A stretch of 64,000 bases of DNA from Paractinoplanes tereljensis (GTDB lineage Bacteria > Actinomycetota > Actinomycetes > Mycobacteriales > Micromonosporaceae): positions 305,255 to 369,254 of the forward strand of contig NZ_BOMY01000055.1 of NCBI RefSeq assembly GCF_016862435.1, read 5' to 3'. The notes below the pieces were generated by a model. The model made no database searches. It saw only the letters and a program-made list of their open reading frames with translations, and was not told the DNA's origin. How positions within the stretch are numbered: position 1 is the first letter of the stretch; each line of letters opens with the position of its first letter. Below, piece by piece: positions 45,460-54,926 of this stretch. The position numbers were made by a program, and so were the translations under genes.

Positions 45460-46188
45460 CTACCTCTCGACCGGCTCGCTCACCTTGGCCGGATCACTCG
45501 GCTCGACCGGACGGTCCTCTGCGGGCAGGTCCCTGGGCACGTCGGGCGCGTTGCGCTGTTTCGTGCCCAGGGACGCCAGGCGGTCGAGGCCGACCACCAC
45601 CGCTCCCAGCACTGCGAAGATCACCGCGAGTTCGACGAACTGGCCGCTTACCCAGTCGTAGCCGCGGGTGCTCGGGTCGAGGAAGAAATACGGGTAGCGG
45701 ATCGGGGCCGTCGGCACCAGCACCGCGCGGAACTCGACCGCCAGGCCGTACCCGAGCGGGTAGAGGATCCACAGCGGAATGTCCCGCCAGCGCACCAGCC
45801 GGTGCGGCCCGAACGCCACCCAGTCGATCAGCACCATCACCGGCACCACGTAGTGGACCAGGAACATCGACCGGTTAGTGGTGGCCACCGCCGGGTCGGC
45901 GGCGGCCAGGCCGGGCAGCGGGTTCGCGCCGTGGTTGAGCATGAAGTGCGAGATCAGGCAGGTGATCAGGATCCACAGGGTGACCGCGCCGCGCAGCCGG
46001 GGCGCCGGCGGCTCGACCGTCTGCCGCTTGACCATCCAGTACAGCGTGCCGACGAAGAACCCGAGCGTGATCAGGTTGCTCTGGCAGGTGTAGTAGATGA
46101 CCCGCTGCTCGCCCATGAGCAGCCCGGACAGCCCACAGGCCACGATGACCGCACGCCACCAGAACTGTGGCCGCGCATAGACCCGCAT
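45460..46188 (-). CDS. Pr6Pr-type integral membrane protein
   Basis: 242 aa with about six TM helices and a charged C-terminal tail (KQRNAPDVPRDLPAEDRPVEP). RVIYYTCQSNLITLGFF near the N-terminus, FLVHYVVPVMVLIDWVAFGPH in the middle, and IRYPYFFLDPSTRGYDW are hallmarks of the FAR-17a/AIG1-like Pr6Pr family. Bacterial members have no established role. Same strand as, and 60 bp after, the DUF574 methyltransferase. Confidence 0.8.
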   Translation of the reverse strand: MRVYARPQFWWRAVIVACGLSGLLMGEQRVIYYTCQSNLITLGFFVGTLYWMVKRQTVEPPAPRLRGAVTLWILITCLISHFMLNHGANPLPGLAAADPAVATTNRSMFLVHYVVPVMVLIDWVAFGPHRLVRWRDIPLWILYPLGYGLAVEFRAVLVPTAPIRYPYFFLDPSTRGYDWVSGQFVELAVIFAVLGAVVVGLDRLASLGTKQRNAPDVPRDLPAEDRPVEPSDPAKVSEPVER

Positions 46189-46248
46189 GATGTTCCCTCC
46201 ACCTGGCTTACCAACGAGTAACGAGTATGCCCGGCGAAGCTCGGAAGA

Positions 46249-47001
46249 TCACGGCACCCGCGCGACCAACCCGTTGCACCCCACGTCCTCCACCCGGGGA
46301 CGCGGCTGCGGCTCCTCGTCGGCCTGCCAGTGCGCCACCGACACCAGACCGGGCGGCACCATCTCCAGCCCGGCGAACCACGCCCAGAACGCCGACCCGG
46401 GCCGCGGCGCGAACCGGCCGTCGGCGTTCGACGCCTGCAGGCGAGGGATCACCGCGGCCGGCACATATTCCCAGGTGGCGTGGCTGGCGACGACGTAGCT
46501 GCCGGGCGCCAGCGCACCGAGCAGGGTCTGCACGATCCCGGCCGGGTCCTCATCGTCGCGCACGAAGTGCAGCACCGCCCCCAGCATCAGCCCGATCGGC
46601 TGCCCGGCGTCGAGAAAGGCGAACGACGGATGCTCGAGGATGTCCCGCGGCTTCCGCAAATCGGCCTCGATGTACGCGCCGGGCAGCGCCGCCGCCTGCG
46701 AGGTGACAAGCGGGTCGTTGTCCACGTGCAGGATGCGGGCGTCCGGTGCCTCGATCCCGCCCGGCGCCGGCAGCCCGGTGCCGATGTCGAGGAACTGCCG
46801 CACGCCCTGCGCGGCCACGAACCGGGCGGCCCGCCCGACGAACCGGCGATTCTCCACCGCCATCAGCCGGATCGTCGGCATCGCCGCCTCGATCGCGTCG
46901 CCGGAGGCGCGGTCCGCCTCGAAGTGATGCGAACCGCCCAGCCAGTAGTTGTACCGCCGCGCCGGATGCGCCTGCGACGTGTCGATCTTCGCGTCCACCA
47001 T
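46249..47001 (-). CDS. SAM-dependent methyltransferase, DUF574 family
   Basis: 250 aa from the ATG at 47001. Same signatures as the paralogue at 32.4 kb: ARRYNYWLGGSHHFEADR, RQFLDIGTGLPAPGG, ILHVDNDPLVTSQA, EADLRKPRDIL, MLGAVLHFV. It follows helY by 23 nt and probably shares its transcript. Substrate unknown. Confidence 0.9.
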   Translation of the reverse strand: MVDAKIDTSQAHPARRYNYWLGGSHHFEADRASGDAIEAAMPTIRLMAVENRRFVGRAARFVAAQGVRQFLDIGTGLPAPGGIEAPDARILHVDNDPLVTSQAAALPGAYIEADLRKPRDILEHPSFAFLDAGQPIGLMLGAVLHFVRDDEDPAGIVQTLLGALAPGSYVVASHATWEYVPAAVIPRLQASNADGRFAPRPGSAFWAWFAGLEMVPPGLVSVAHWQADEEPQPRPRVEDVGCNGLVARVP

Positions 47002-47024
47002 GGACCGAAACTCTAGAGCAGGCC

Positions 47025-49781
47025 CTACAGCTCCACCTGGTAGGCGAGCACCCCCCGGTTGACCAACTTGATCGCCTTGCGTGCGGCGTCGCGGACCTCG
47101 GCCGTCGACGCCGGTGCCTCCCGGATCTGGCCGAGCAGGTCGAGCACCTGCCGCGCCCACCGCACGAAGTCGCCGGCCGGCATGTCGGCGTCGTAGTTGT
47201 GGCTGCTGGCCAGCACCGCGGCCAGCGGCTCGCCGCGCGCCCACCGGTACATCGGCCAGACGAAACCGGGGTCGGGCTCGCGGGTCAGGGTCAGCCCGTG
47301 CGCGGACTCCTCGGTGGCGATCTCACCCCACAGCTTGGTGCAGGTGTCGACGGCCGCGGTGATCGGGCCCTTGGGCACCGACGCCCGGTCATCGCCCTCG
47401 CGCCGCGACTCGTAGAGCACCATGGACGCCGCCGCCGCCAACTCCTCGGGGTCGAGCCCGTCCCACACGCCCTGCCGCAGGCACTCGGCGACCAGCAGGT
47501 CGGCCTCGGACCAGATGCGCCCGAGCATCCGGCCCGCGTCGGTGACCTCGCCGCCGCTCAGGTAGCCGCGCCCGGTCAGCACCGCGCACACCTGGTCGAA
47601 CGTGCGGGCCAGCGAGCCGGTGCGGCCGGCCACCTTGTCGCGCAGCGCGTCGGTGTCGCGCTCGAGCCGGTGCCGCCGCTCGGCCCAGCGCGCATGTTCC
47701 TCCCGCTCCGGGCAGGCGTGGCAGGGGTGCTGCCGCATCCTTACCTTGAGCAGGGCGATCTCGGCGTCCTCGCCGGAGTGGCCGCCGTTTCCGCGCCGGC
47801 GGCGGCCACCGCCGTTCCGGTCGAGGCCGGTGGCGGAGACCTGGGCGGCCAGGTCGCGGCGAGCGGCGGGCGAGCGGTGGTTGAAATGCTTGGGAACCCG
47901 GATGCGCTCCAGCACCTCGACCGAACCCGGGAAGTCGGCGGGGCTGATCCGGCCGGCCCACCGGTCTTGGGTGAGCACGAGCGGCCGCGGCTCGCCGAAC
48001 CCGCCCGACGGCGCCTCCAGGACGACCGCGAGCCCGGCCCGCCGGCCCTGCGGCACCCGGATCACGTCGCCGACCTTGAGGCGTTCGAGCGAGGAAACCG
48101 CCTCGGTCCGGCGCTGGTTGGCACCCTGCCGGGCCAGGGCCTTCTCCCGGTCGGCGATCGAGACCCGCAAACCGAAGTACTCGTTGAAGTCGCCGTGGTG
48201 GCAGGCGGCGTCCCCCTCGTACGTCTGCATGGTTTCGACGTTGCGTTGGACCTGCCGGGCCAGCCCGACCACCGAGCGGTCGGCCTGGAACTGGGCGAAC
48301 GACGATTCGAGCAGGTCGCGGGCCTTGTCGGTGCCGACCGTGCCGACCAGGTTCACCGCCATGTTGTAGGACGGGCGGAACGACGAGCGCAGCGGGTAGG
48401 TGCGGGTGGAGGCGAGCCCGGCCACGTGCCGCGGGTCGACCTCGGGACTCCACAGCACGACCGCGTGGCCCTCGACGTCGATGCCGCGCCGGCCGGCCCG
48501 GCCGGTCAACTGCGTGTACTCCCCCGGGGTCAGGTCGACGTGCGCCTCGCCGTTGTATTTCACCAGCCGTTCGAGGACGACGCAGCGGGCCGGCATGTTG
48601 ATGCCCAGCGCCAGCGTCTCGGTCGCGAAGACCGCCTTGACCAGCCCGTTGACGAAGCACTCCTCGACCGCCTCCTTGAAGGCGGGCAGCATGCCGGCGT
48701 GGTGCGCGGCCACCCCGCGTTCGAGGCCGTCGAGCCACTCCCAGTAGCCCAGCACCGTGAGGTCTTCGCGCGGGATGGACGCGACCTTGGCGTCGGCGAT
48801 GCGCCGGATCTCGGCCCGCTCGTCGGGGTCGGTGAGCCGCAGCCCGGCGGCCAGGCACTGCTGCACGGCCGCGTCGCAGCCGGCCCGGCTGAAGATGAAC
48901 AGGATCGCCGGCAGCAGCCCGGACCGCTCGAGCCGGTCGACCACCTCGGCGCGCGGCGGCGGCTGCCAGCGCCGGCCCCGGCCGCCGCGCTGGCTCGGGC
49001 CGTAGGTGCGGCTGGTCATCTCCAGCCGGCGCTCCATCTCGCGGGTGTAGCGCAGCAGCTCGGGATGCACGTCGTGCTTCTTGGCCGCGTCGGCGTCGTG
49101 GAACAGGTCGAACATGCGCCGCCCGACCAGCATGTGCTGCCACAGCGGGACCGGCCGGTGCTCGCTGACCACCACCTCGGTCTCGCCGCGCACGGTGACC
49201 AGCCAGTCGGCGAACTCCTCGTAGTTGCTGACCGTCGCGGACAGCGACACCAGGTGCACCGACGACGGGAGGTGGATGATCACCTCTTCCCAGACCGCGC
49301 CACGGAACCGGTCGGCCAGGTAGTGAACCTCGTCCATCACCACATAGGCCAGCCCGTTGAGCGCGGACGAGCCCGAATAGAGCATGTTGCGCAGCACCTC
49401 GGTGGTCATCACCACCACCGGGGCGTCGCCGTTGATCGCGTTGTCACCGGTCAGCAGGCCGACCTGGTCGGGGCCGTAGCGGTCGACCAGGTCGTGATAT
49501 TTCTGGTTGGACAGCGCCTTGATCGGGGTGGTGTAGAAGCATTTGCGCCCCCCGGCCCGCAGCGCCAGGTGCACCGCGAACTCACCCACCACGGTCTTGC
49601 CGGCGCCGGTCGGCGCGCACACCAGCACGCCGCTGCCGCGCTCGAGCGACTCGCACGCCGCGCGCTGGAAATCGTCCAGGTCGAAGCCCACATCCAGCAT
49701 GAAGTCCTGCAGCGCGGGGAACTCGGCCTGCCGGGCCGCCCGCCGCTTGGACTCCGCAAACCTTTCGGCGGGACTCGTCAT
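47025..49781 (-). CDS. helY: Ski2/Mtr4-like DEAD/DEAH-box helicase HelY
   Basis: 918 aa from the ATG at 49781 (MTSPAERFAESKRRAARQ). Helicase core: Walker A CAPTGAGKTVVGE near residue 56, motif II VMDEVHYL, SATVSN, motif V/VI ETLALGINMPARCVVLE and QLTGRAGRRGID. The C-terminal part has the DSHCT-type domain of Mtr4/Ski2 enzymes. In mycobacteria helY sits beside tatC-tatA-pafCBA; here it is a few genes away in the same neighbourhood, which supports the name. Likely an RNA helicase in RNA turnover. Confidence 0.9.
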   Translation of the reverse strand: MTSPAERFAESKRRAARQAEFPALQDFMLDVGFDLDDFQRAACESLERGSGVLVCAPTGAGKTVVGEFAVHLALRAGGRKCFYTTPIKALSNQKYHDLVDRYGPDQVGLLTGDNAINGDAPVVVMTTEVLRNMLYSGSSALNGLAYVVMDEVHYLADRFRGAVWEEVIIHLPSSVHLVSLSATVSNYEEFADWLVTVRGETEVVVSEHRPVPLWQHMLVGRRMFDLFHDADAAKKHDVHPELLRYTREMERRLEMTSRTYGPSQRGGRGRRWQPPPRAEVVDRLERSGLLPAILFIFSRAGCDAAVQQCLAAGLRLTDPDERAEIRRIADAKVASIPREDLTVLGYWEWLDGLERGVAAHHAGMLPAFKEAVEECFVNGLVKAVFATETLALGINMPARCVVLERLVKYNGEAHVDLTPGEYTQLTGRAGRRGIDVEGHAVVLWSPEVDPRHVAGLASTRTYPLRSSFRPSYNMAVNLVGTVGTDKARDLLESSFAQFQADRSVVGLARQVQRNVETMQTYEGDAACHHGDFNEYFGLRVSIADREKALARQGANQRRTEAVSSLERLKVGDVIRVPQGRRAGLAVVLEAPSGGFGEPRPLVLTQDRWAGRISPADFPGSVEVLERIRVPKHFNHRSPAARRDLAAQVSATGLDRNGGGRRRRGNGGHSGEDAEIALLKVRMRQHPCHACPEREEHARWAERRHRLERDTDALRDKVAGRTGSLARTFDQVCAVLTGRGYLSGGEVTDAGRMLGRIWSEADLLVAECLRQGVWDGLDPEELAAAASMVLYESRREGDDRASVPKGPITAAVDTCTKLWGEIATEESAHGLTLTREPDPGFVWPMYRWARGEPLAAVLASSHNYDADMPAGDFVRWARQVLDLLGQIREAPASTAEVRDAARKAIKLVNRGVLAYQVEL

Positions 49782-49812
49782 GACCACAAGGCTAGCTAGT
49801 GGGTGTGACAAC

Positions 49813-49846
49813 TTGCAGCATCGAGGGGCTCGGTATGGTTCACCCG
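49813..49846 (+). promoter_or_regulatory. Promoter of a leaderless mRNA
   Basis: TTGCAG (49813-49818) and TATGGT (49834-49839) form a -35/-10 pair with a 15-bp spacer; the GTG start of the HAD gene lies 7 bp after the -10, which fits transcription starting at the first codon. No Shine-Dalgarno is present. Confidence 0.5.
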
Positions 49847-50565
49847 TGCCGGAAGCTGTGGAATCGCCCCGACAGGTCGACGCCGTTTTGTTCGACTTCC
49901 ACGGCACCCTCGCCCAAGTGGAGGATTCGGTCCGCTGGGTGCAGCAGGCCGCTGCGGCCTGCGGCCGGGAGCTCGACCGGGGAAAGGCGACGGTCCTGGC
50001 GGACCGCCTGGTCATGGCGGGGAGGGCCGGGGGGCCGGTTCCGCACCGCGTCCCACCCCAGCTGGCCGAGCACTGGGCCGACCGCGATCTGTACGCCCAC
50101 AGCCACCGCGCCGCCTACACCGGCCTGGCCGCGACCGTGACGACGGATGTGGCCGGTCTCCCCGACGCTCTGTACGAGCGGGTGCTGACCGCCGAGGGCT
50201 GGCTCCCCTACGCCGACACCGAGAACACGCTGCGCATCCTGCACGACGCCGGCATCAAGGTCGCGGTGGTCAGCAACGTCGGCTTCGACATCCGCCCGCA
50301 CTTCGCCGCCTGGGGCATGGAACCGCTGGTGGACGCGTACACCTTGAGCTACGAGGTGGGCCGGCTCAAGCCCGACCCGGCGATCTTCCTGCGGGCCTGC
50401 GGCATGCTCGGCGTCGACCCGGAGCGCACCCTGATGGTGGGTGACACCCCGGCCGACGCCGGCGCGGTCGACGCGGGCTGCGCGGCCCTGGTGCTCCCGG
50501 CCGCCGAGCCGGGCCGCCCCAACGGCCTGTCCGCCACCCTGGCCCTGGCGGGTTGTCAGGCCTGA
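49846..50565 (+). CDS. HAD-superfamily hydrolase
   Basis: 239 aa from GTG at 49846. Motif I VLFDFHGTLAQ, motif II VAVVSNVGFD, the Lys of motif III in GRLKPDPAIF, motif IV LMVGDTPADAGA; a helical cap lies at residues about 25-100. This is a phosphoglycolate-phosphatase/dehalogenase-like HAD with unassigned substrate. Motif I has FHGT where DGT is most usual; the two catalytic Asp positions are FDF-H, so the second acidic residue appears replaced by His. The 3' end overlaps the convergent MFS gene by 10 bp. Confidence 0.85.
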   Translation: MPEAVESPRQVDAVLFDFHGTLAQVEDSVRWVQQAAAACGRELDRGKATVLADRLVMAGRAGGPVPHRVPPQLAEHWADRDLYAHSHRAAYTGLAATVTTDVAGLPDALYERVLTAEGWLPYADTENTLRILHDAGIKVAVVSNVGFDIRPHFAAWGMEPLVDAYTLSYEVGRLKPDPAIFLRACGMLGVDPERTLMVGDTPADAGAVDAGCAALVLPAAEPGRPNGLSATLALAGCQA

Positions 50566-51998
50566 CCGCGCGTCGCGCGCCGGGCGGCCCAGACGACGAG
50601 GGCGGTACAGATCCCGGTGAGCACCAGCGTCGCCGTGGTGATGGCGCTCTCGAAGGCGTGCGCACTTGCCACACTGCTGCCGACATCGGTGAGCGGGCCG
50701 ATGAGCGCGGCCGCGACGATGGTGCCGGTGACCGCCATGCCGATGCTGCTGGCCACCTCGGTGCCGGTGTCGTTGAGGGCGGCCCCGGTGGAGGTGAGGT
50801 CCTCGGGGAGGCCGCGCATCACGGTGACGGTCGCCAGGATCATGATCACCCGCATGCCGGCCGAGGCGAGCACCAGCGCGATCGCGATCCAGATGTAGTC
50901 GTACCGGCCGAGCAGGGCGTAGACGAGCAGGCCGGCGATGACCGCGGCGGCGCCGATCGGGCCGGCCCGGTGGGTGCCGAGCTTCTCGACGAACTTCTCC
51001 ACGAACGGCCCGATCGCGATCATGGTGATGATCTGCGGCAGGTTGCCGAGCGCGGCCTGGGCCGGTGACCAGCCCCAGACGAGCTGCAGCTGCAGGGTGG
51101 TGCCGTAGGCGAGGGCGGCCATGCCGAGCCCGAGCGCGGCCTGGTAGGCCAGCCCGGCCGACACGTTGGGCCGCTTGATCAGGGCGAAGTCGATGATCGG
51201 GTGCCCGGTGCGCCGCTCCCGGACGACGAAGCCGACCGCGCTGAGCACGGCGCCCACCCCGGCCAGCCACGGCGCGGCCGAGCCCCAGCCGTCCTCGACG
51301 ACCAGGGTGGCGGTCCAGAGCGCCAGGATGATCGTGGCCGTGCCGAGCATGGCGCCGAGCAGGTCGAGCGGCGTGGCGTTGCGGTTCGACGGGTCATCGG
51401 CCGGGATGCCGCGGCGGATGCAGATGACCGCGAGCACGGCAATCGGCACGTTGGCCACCAGCAGAGCCCGCCAGGGCGCGACCTCCAGGACCAGACCGCC
51501 CACGGTCGGGCCGGCGGCCATCCCGATCAGGCCGACCGTGGAGATGAAGCCGGTCGCCCGCATCAGGAGGTTCTCCTGGTCGAACAGCCGGAAGCAGAGA
51601 GCCATGGTGCCGGGCGCGGTCATCGCGGCGGTGACCCCGATGGCGGCCCGGAGCGCGATCAGCTCGCCCGGCGTCCGCACGAACAGGACCAGCAGGTTGG
51701 CGACCGCGAACAGGCTCAGCCCGATCAGCATCATCCGGCGGGTGCCGAGCCGGTCGGCGATCGCCCCGAACGCGATCATCAGGCCGCCGAAGAGCAGCGA
51801 ATATCCGGTGGTGATCCACTGCAGGTCGGTGGCCGAGGCGTTCAGGTCCCGGGCGATGGTCGGCAGCGCGACGTTGAGCACGGAGTTGTCGAGCATCTCC
51901 ACCAGGAAGACGACCGACAGCCCCAGGATCGCGGGCCACACGGCCCGCAGCGAGTTGGCGCGGGTTGTCTCGCGCACGTCCAGAACATCTGCACTCAT
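50556..51998 (-). CDS. MFS drug transporter, DHA2 (14-TM) family
   Basis: 480 aa from the ATG at 51998. Fourteen TM segments; VEMLDNSVLNVALPTIARDL in TM1, GAIADRLGTRRMMLIG loop motif, and GTMALCFRLFDQENL after TM5. A proton-driven exporter of drugs or metabolites. Divergent from a tetR gene with two identical-pattern operators between them, so drug-inducible control is likely. Confidence 0.92.
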   Translation of the reverse strand: MSADVLDVRETTRANSLRAVWPAILGLSVVFLVEMLDNSVLNVALPTIARDLNASATDLQWITTGYSLLFGGLMIAFGAIADRLGTRRMMLIGLSLFAVANLLVLFVRTPGELIALRAAIGVTAAMTAPGTMALCFRLFDQENLLMRATGFISTVGLIGMAAGPTVGGLVLEVAPWRALLVANVPIAVLAVICIRRGIPADDPSNRNATPLDLLGAMLGTATIILALWTATLVVEDGWGSAAPWLAGVGAVLSAVGFVVRERRTGHPIIDFALIKRPNVSAGLAYQAALGLGMAALAYGTTLQLQLVWGWSPAQAALGNLPQIITMIAIGPFVEKFVEKLGTHRAGPIGAAAVIAGLLVYALLGRYDYIWIAIALVLASAGMRVIMILATVTVMRGLPEDLTSTGAALNDTGTEVASSIGMAVTGTIVAAALIGPLTDVGSSVASAHAFESAITTATLVLTGICTALVVWAARRATRGQA

Positions 51999-52013
51999 TG
52001 GAAGGCCCCTCTC

Positions 52014-52054
52014 TGGAACGTCGTTCCACAAACCCAGTTTGGAACGTTGTTCCA
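52014..52054. promoter_or_regulatory. Tandem TetR operators
   Basis: TGGAACG-T-CGTTCCA (52014-52028, perfect) and TGGAACGTTGTTCCA (52040-52054, one mismatched pair) lie 26 bp apart, centre to centre, in the 75-bp gap between the divergent MFS and tetR starts. Confidence 0.8.
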
Positions 52055-52073
52055 GACATGTCAAGATGGGGGC

Positions 52074-52745
52074 ATGGCCAATCGGACGGATGCCCTGTCC
52101 CGCGAGCGCATCGTCGCCACGGCGGTCCAGATGCTCGACGCCACCGGCGAGGAAGGGCTGACCTTCCGGGCGCTCAGCGCGCAGCTGAAGACCGGGGCCG
52201 GCGCGATCTACTGGCACGTGGCGAACAAGAGCGAACTTCTGGACGCCGCCACCGACGCCGTCCTGGCCGGCGCGACGACGGTGGCCGAGGCCGCCCCCGA
52301 GGCCGAGATCCGCGCGCTGGCGCTGGGCCTGTTCGACGCGATCGACGTGCACCCGTGGCTCGCCGGGCAACTCGCACAGGGGCCGTGGAAGTCGGAGGCG
52401 CTGCGGATCTTCGAGCGCCTCGGCCAGCGGGTCCAGGCGCTCGGCGTGCCCGCTCCGGCCCAGTTCACCTCGGCGACCGCGCTGATGATCTTCATTGTCG
52501 GCGCCGCCGCGCAGAACGCCGCCAACGCCAGCAACGCCGCGAAGATCCGGGCGGCGCAGCCGGATGCCAGCCGCACCGCGATGCTGGCCGTCGAGTCGGC
52601 GGCCTGGGAGGGCCTCGACCCGGGTGATTACCCGTTCCTGCACGACATCGCCGGTCAGCTGCGGGAACACGACGACCGCGAGCAGTTCCTGGCCGGCGTC
52701 GACCTTATCCTGGCCGGCATCGCCGCACTCCGGCCTCAGGCGTAA
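52074..52745 (+). CDS. TetR-family transcriptional regulator
   Basis: 223 aa from ATG 52074. HTH: LTFRALSAQLKTGAGAIYWHVANKSELLDAATD, the type found in TetR-class tetracycline-like repressors with a C-terminal TetR_C domain. Two palindromes just upstream are the likely operators controlling it and the divergent MFS pump. Its last 10 bp overlap a small convergent gene. Confidence 0.9.
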   Translation: MANRTDALSRERIVATAVQMLDATGEEGLTFRALSAQLKTGAGAIYWHVANKSELLDAATDAVLAGATTVAEAAPEAEIRALALGLFDAIDVHPWLAGQLAQGPWKSEALRIFERLGQRVQALGVPAPAQFTSATALMIFIVGAAAQNAANASNAAKIRAAQPDASRTAMLAVESAAWEGLDPGDYPFLHDIAGQLREHDDREQFLAGVDLILAGIAALRPQA

Positions 52746-52948
52746 GCGTCCAGCTCGACGCCCTGGCGGACGCCCTTCGGCTTGGTGGGCTCGGCGGCCT
52801 CGGCCTCGGCCGGCTCAGCGGCGGGAGCGGGCGGCGCCGGAGCAGCAGCCGCGTCGGCCATCGACTTCAGCGTGCTGCGTGCGGTATCGAACGCCGTGGT
52901 GGCGAGCGAGGCGGCGCCGGTCAGCGAGCGGAGCGAGTTCAGCGACAT
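52736..52948 (-). CDS. Small Ala/Pro/Glu-rich protein, unknown
   Basis: 70 aa: a basic-amphipathic N-terminal helix (SLNSLRSLTGAASLATTAF), then an Ala-Pro-Glu-rich low-complexity stretch and a charged end. No family recognised, no TM helix, no clear Shine-Dalgarno. It lies in the space between tetR and the lipid kinase, on the strand of the kinase-tat-paf genes, and has the codon use expected of a real gene, but could be spurious. Confidence 0.45.
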   Translation of the reverse strand: MSLNSLRSLTGAASLATTAFDTARSTLKSMADAAAAPAPPAPAAEPAEAEAAEPTKPKGVRQGVELDAYA

Positions 52949-53034
52949 ACCAACACGTTCGGCCGCCCCGGAAAGAACTGACCGCCAGGCCGCCCGCGCA
53001 ACCCGACCGCACCCGACGAACCGGTCAAACCCCC

Positions 53035-53934
53035 TCAGACCAGCAGCCGCAGGGCGCCCGGGACGCAGGTGATCTCCAGCGGCAGCGGCCCGATCCGCTC
53101 CCCGTCCGCGTACGCGATGATGTCGTCGGCGTGCAGCCGCACCTGCCGCCCCCGGAACGAGGTGACAAGCGGGTCGGTCACGTGGGTGCCGCGGCGCAGT
53201 CGAGGCTTGAGCCGGGCCATCGCGAACCGGCTCAGCGGGGCCGCGATCACCACGTCGAGCAGCCCGTCGGCCGGATCGGCGTCCGGCACGATCCGCAGCC
53301 CACCGCCGTAACTCGGGCAGATGCCGACGGCGACCAGGGTGCCCTCGAAGCCGTGGTCCACGCCGTCGATCTCCAGCGCGTACACCCGCGGCCGCACCCG
53401 CACCATCTCCAGCACGATCGCCAGGTCGTAGCGCCGAGGCCCGCGCGGCCACCGCATCCGGTTGGCCCGCTCGTTGACGATCGCGTCGAACCCGGCCGCC
53501 AGCACGGCCCCGAACCACCGGGCCTCCCGGTCGGTCCCGCTGGTCTGCGCAAGATCAATCGGTCGGTGCCGGCCGCTGCGGAGGGCGTCGGCAATTGCCG
53601 ACGCGGCCTGCAAAAGATCGGAGGGTACGCCGGTCCCCGCCGCGAAATCATTGCCAGTCCCGGCCGGCACGACCCCGAAACCCACGTCCCGGGTAGCGGC
53701 AGCCTGCAACGCCTGGTGCACGGTGCCGTCCCCACCCACCGCGACGAGTGCGACCGCCCCCTCGGCGACGGCCCGGTGGCAGGCCTTCTCCGCCTCCTCC
53801 GAGGTGTGCGCCTCCAGCAGTCGCACCGGATGGCCGGCCGTTCCCAGCCGCTGGATGACCCCGGGAAGCAAACCGCGGTGCCGGCCACGCCCCGCACGGG
53901 GGTTGACCAGCACCGCGATGTCGCCGTTCGTCAT
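53035..53934 (-). CDS. Diacylglycerol kinase family lipid kinase
   Basis: 299 aa. DAGK catalytic domain: VLVNPRAGRGRHRGLLP, the GGDGT nucleotide site in VAVGGDGTVHQAL, PAGTGNDFAAGTG; C-terminal YegS/DgkB-like domain with ICPSYGGGLRIVPDADPADGLLDV and DGERIGPLPLEI. It phosphorylates a diacylglycerol or similar lipid at the membrane. 14 bp after tatC on the same strand; an adjacent lipid kinase is common in this actinobacterial paf-tat neighbourhood. Confidence 0.9.
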   Translation of the reverse strand: MTNGDIAVLVNPRAGRGRHRGLLPGVIQRLGTAGHPVRLLEAHTSEEAEKACHRAVAEGAVALVAVGGDGTVHQALQAAATRDVGFGVVPAGTGNDFAAGTGVPSDLLQAASAIADALRSGRHRPIDLAQTSGTDREARWFGAVLAAGFDAIVNERANRMRWPRGPRRYDLAIVLEMVRVRPRVYALEIDGVDHGFEGTLVAVGICPSYGGGLRIVPDADPADGLLDVVIAAPLSRFAMARLKPRLRRGTHVTDPLVTSFRGRQVRLHADDIIAYADGERIGPLPLEITCVPGALRLLV

Positions 53935-53948
53935 GGCGCGTGACGTTA

Positions 53949-54917
53949 CTACGTCATGTCGTCGAAGCGGCCCTCAAGCGGCCGGGGCTTGTTGACCGGC
54001 GTGGGCGATTCGATCGGGCTGGGCGCCTCGATCGGGTCGGACGCGCCGACCGGCACCCGGTCGTCCTCGTCGAGCGGCGAGATGGTGTCGTCGTCGAGGT
54101 CGGCGTAGATCTCCTTGCCGCGACCCTTGCGCTTGTCGTAGAGGAACGCGATGCCGACCGCGATGAAGTAGAGCAGGGACATGCAGGCGGCGAGCAGCGT
54201 CATGCCGAACGGGCCCGGGTCGGGCGTGGCGATCGCGGCGAACGCGAACGACAGGAAGATCACGATCCGCCACCAGCTGAGCAGCCGGCGGGCCGAGACC
54301 ACCCCGGTGAAGTTCAGCATCAACAGGATCAGTGGGAACTCGAAGGCGGCGCCGAACAACAGCAGCATGCTGGTGACGAAGCCGATATAGCTCGACACCT
54401 CGAGTTTCGTCGACTCGCCGAGGACGCCGGCCTCCATGATGAAGGCCAGGCTGTGGCCGACCACCAGGTAGGCCAGGACCGCGCCGGCCGCGAACAGCGG
54501 CGCGGCGATGGCGACGAAGAGGTAGGCCCACTTGCGCTCGTGCCGGTGCAGACCGGGGGCGATGAACGCCCAGAGCTGGTAGAGCCAGACCGGGGCACCG
54601 ACGATGATGCCGACCCACAGCGCGATCTTGAGCCGGAGCATCAGGCCGTCGCCGACCCCGAGGACCACGAAGTCGCAGTATTGCGTGCCGTCGGCCCGGA
54701 CCGCCCACGAGGACGGCAGCGCGCAGTAGGGCTCCTTGAGCAGGCCGAAGACCCAGTTCGACACGATGAAGCCGACGATCAGGCCCACCACGAGGCCGAG
54801 CGACGCGATGAAGAGCCGGTTGCGGAGCTCCCGGATGTGGTCGATCAGCGTCATCGAGCCGTCGGAGGCCTGCTCGAACTTGCTAGGTTTCCCCGAACGG
54901 CGAAGGGTCAGCGCCAT
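53949..54917 (-). CDS. tatC: Twin-arginine translocase subunit TatC
   Basis: 322 aa, six TM helices. N-terminal SMTLIDHIRELRNRLFIASLGL with the E-L-R-N-R signature, the LWVGIIVGAPVWLYQLWAFIAPGLHRHERKW segment and the late ATPDPGPFGMTLLAACMSLLYFIAVGI. A long charged C-terminal tail is typical of actinobacteria. Forms the signal-peptide receptor with TatA encoded 9 bp upstream. The Tat-dependent dioxygenase at 11.5 kb is a local client. Confidence 0.95.
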   Translation of the reverse strand: MALTLRRSGKPSKFEQASDGSMTLIDHIRELRNRLFIASLGLVVGLIVGFIVSNWVFGLLKEPYCALPSSWAVRADGTQYCDFVVLGVGDGLMLRLKIALWVGIIVGAPVWLYQLWAFIAPGLHRHERKWAYLFVAIAAPLFAAGAVLAYLVVGHSLAFIMEAGVLGESTKLEVSSYIGFVTSMLLLFGAAFEFPLILLMLNFTGVVSARRLLSWWRIVIFLSFAFAAIATPDPGPFGMTLLAACMSLLYFIAVGIAFLYDKRKGRGKEIYADLDDDTISPLDEDDRVPVGASDPIEAPSPIESPTPVNKPRPLEGRFDDMT

Positions 54918-54926
54918 GATCTCGGA

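Noticed and set aside
46746..49799. A 1017-codon open frame on the plus strand opposite helY
   Set aside because: Same GC-driven effect; helY on the other strand has all helicase motifs.
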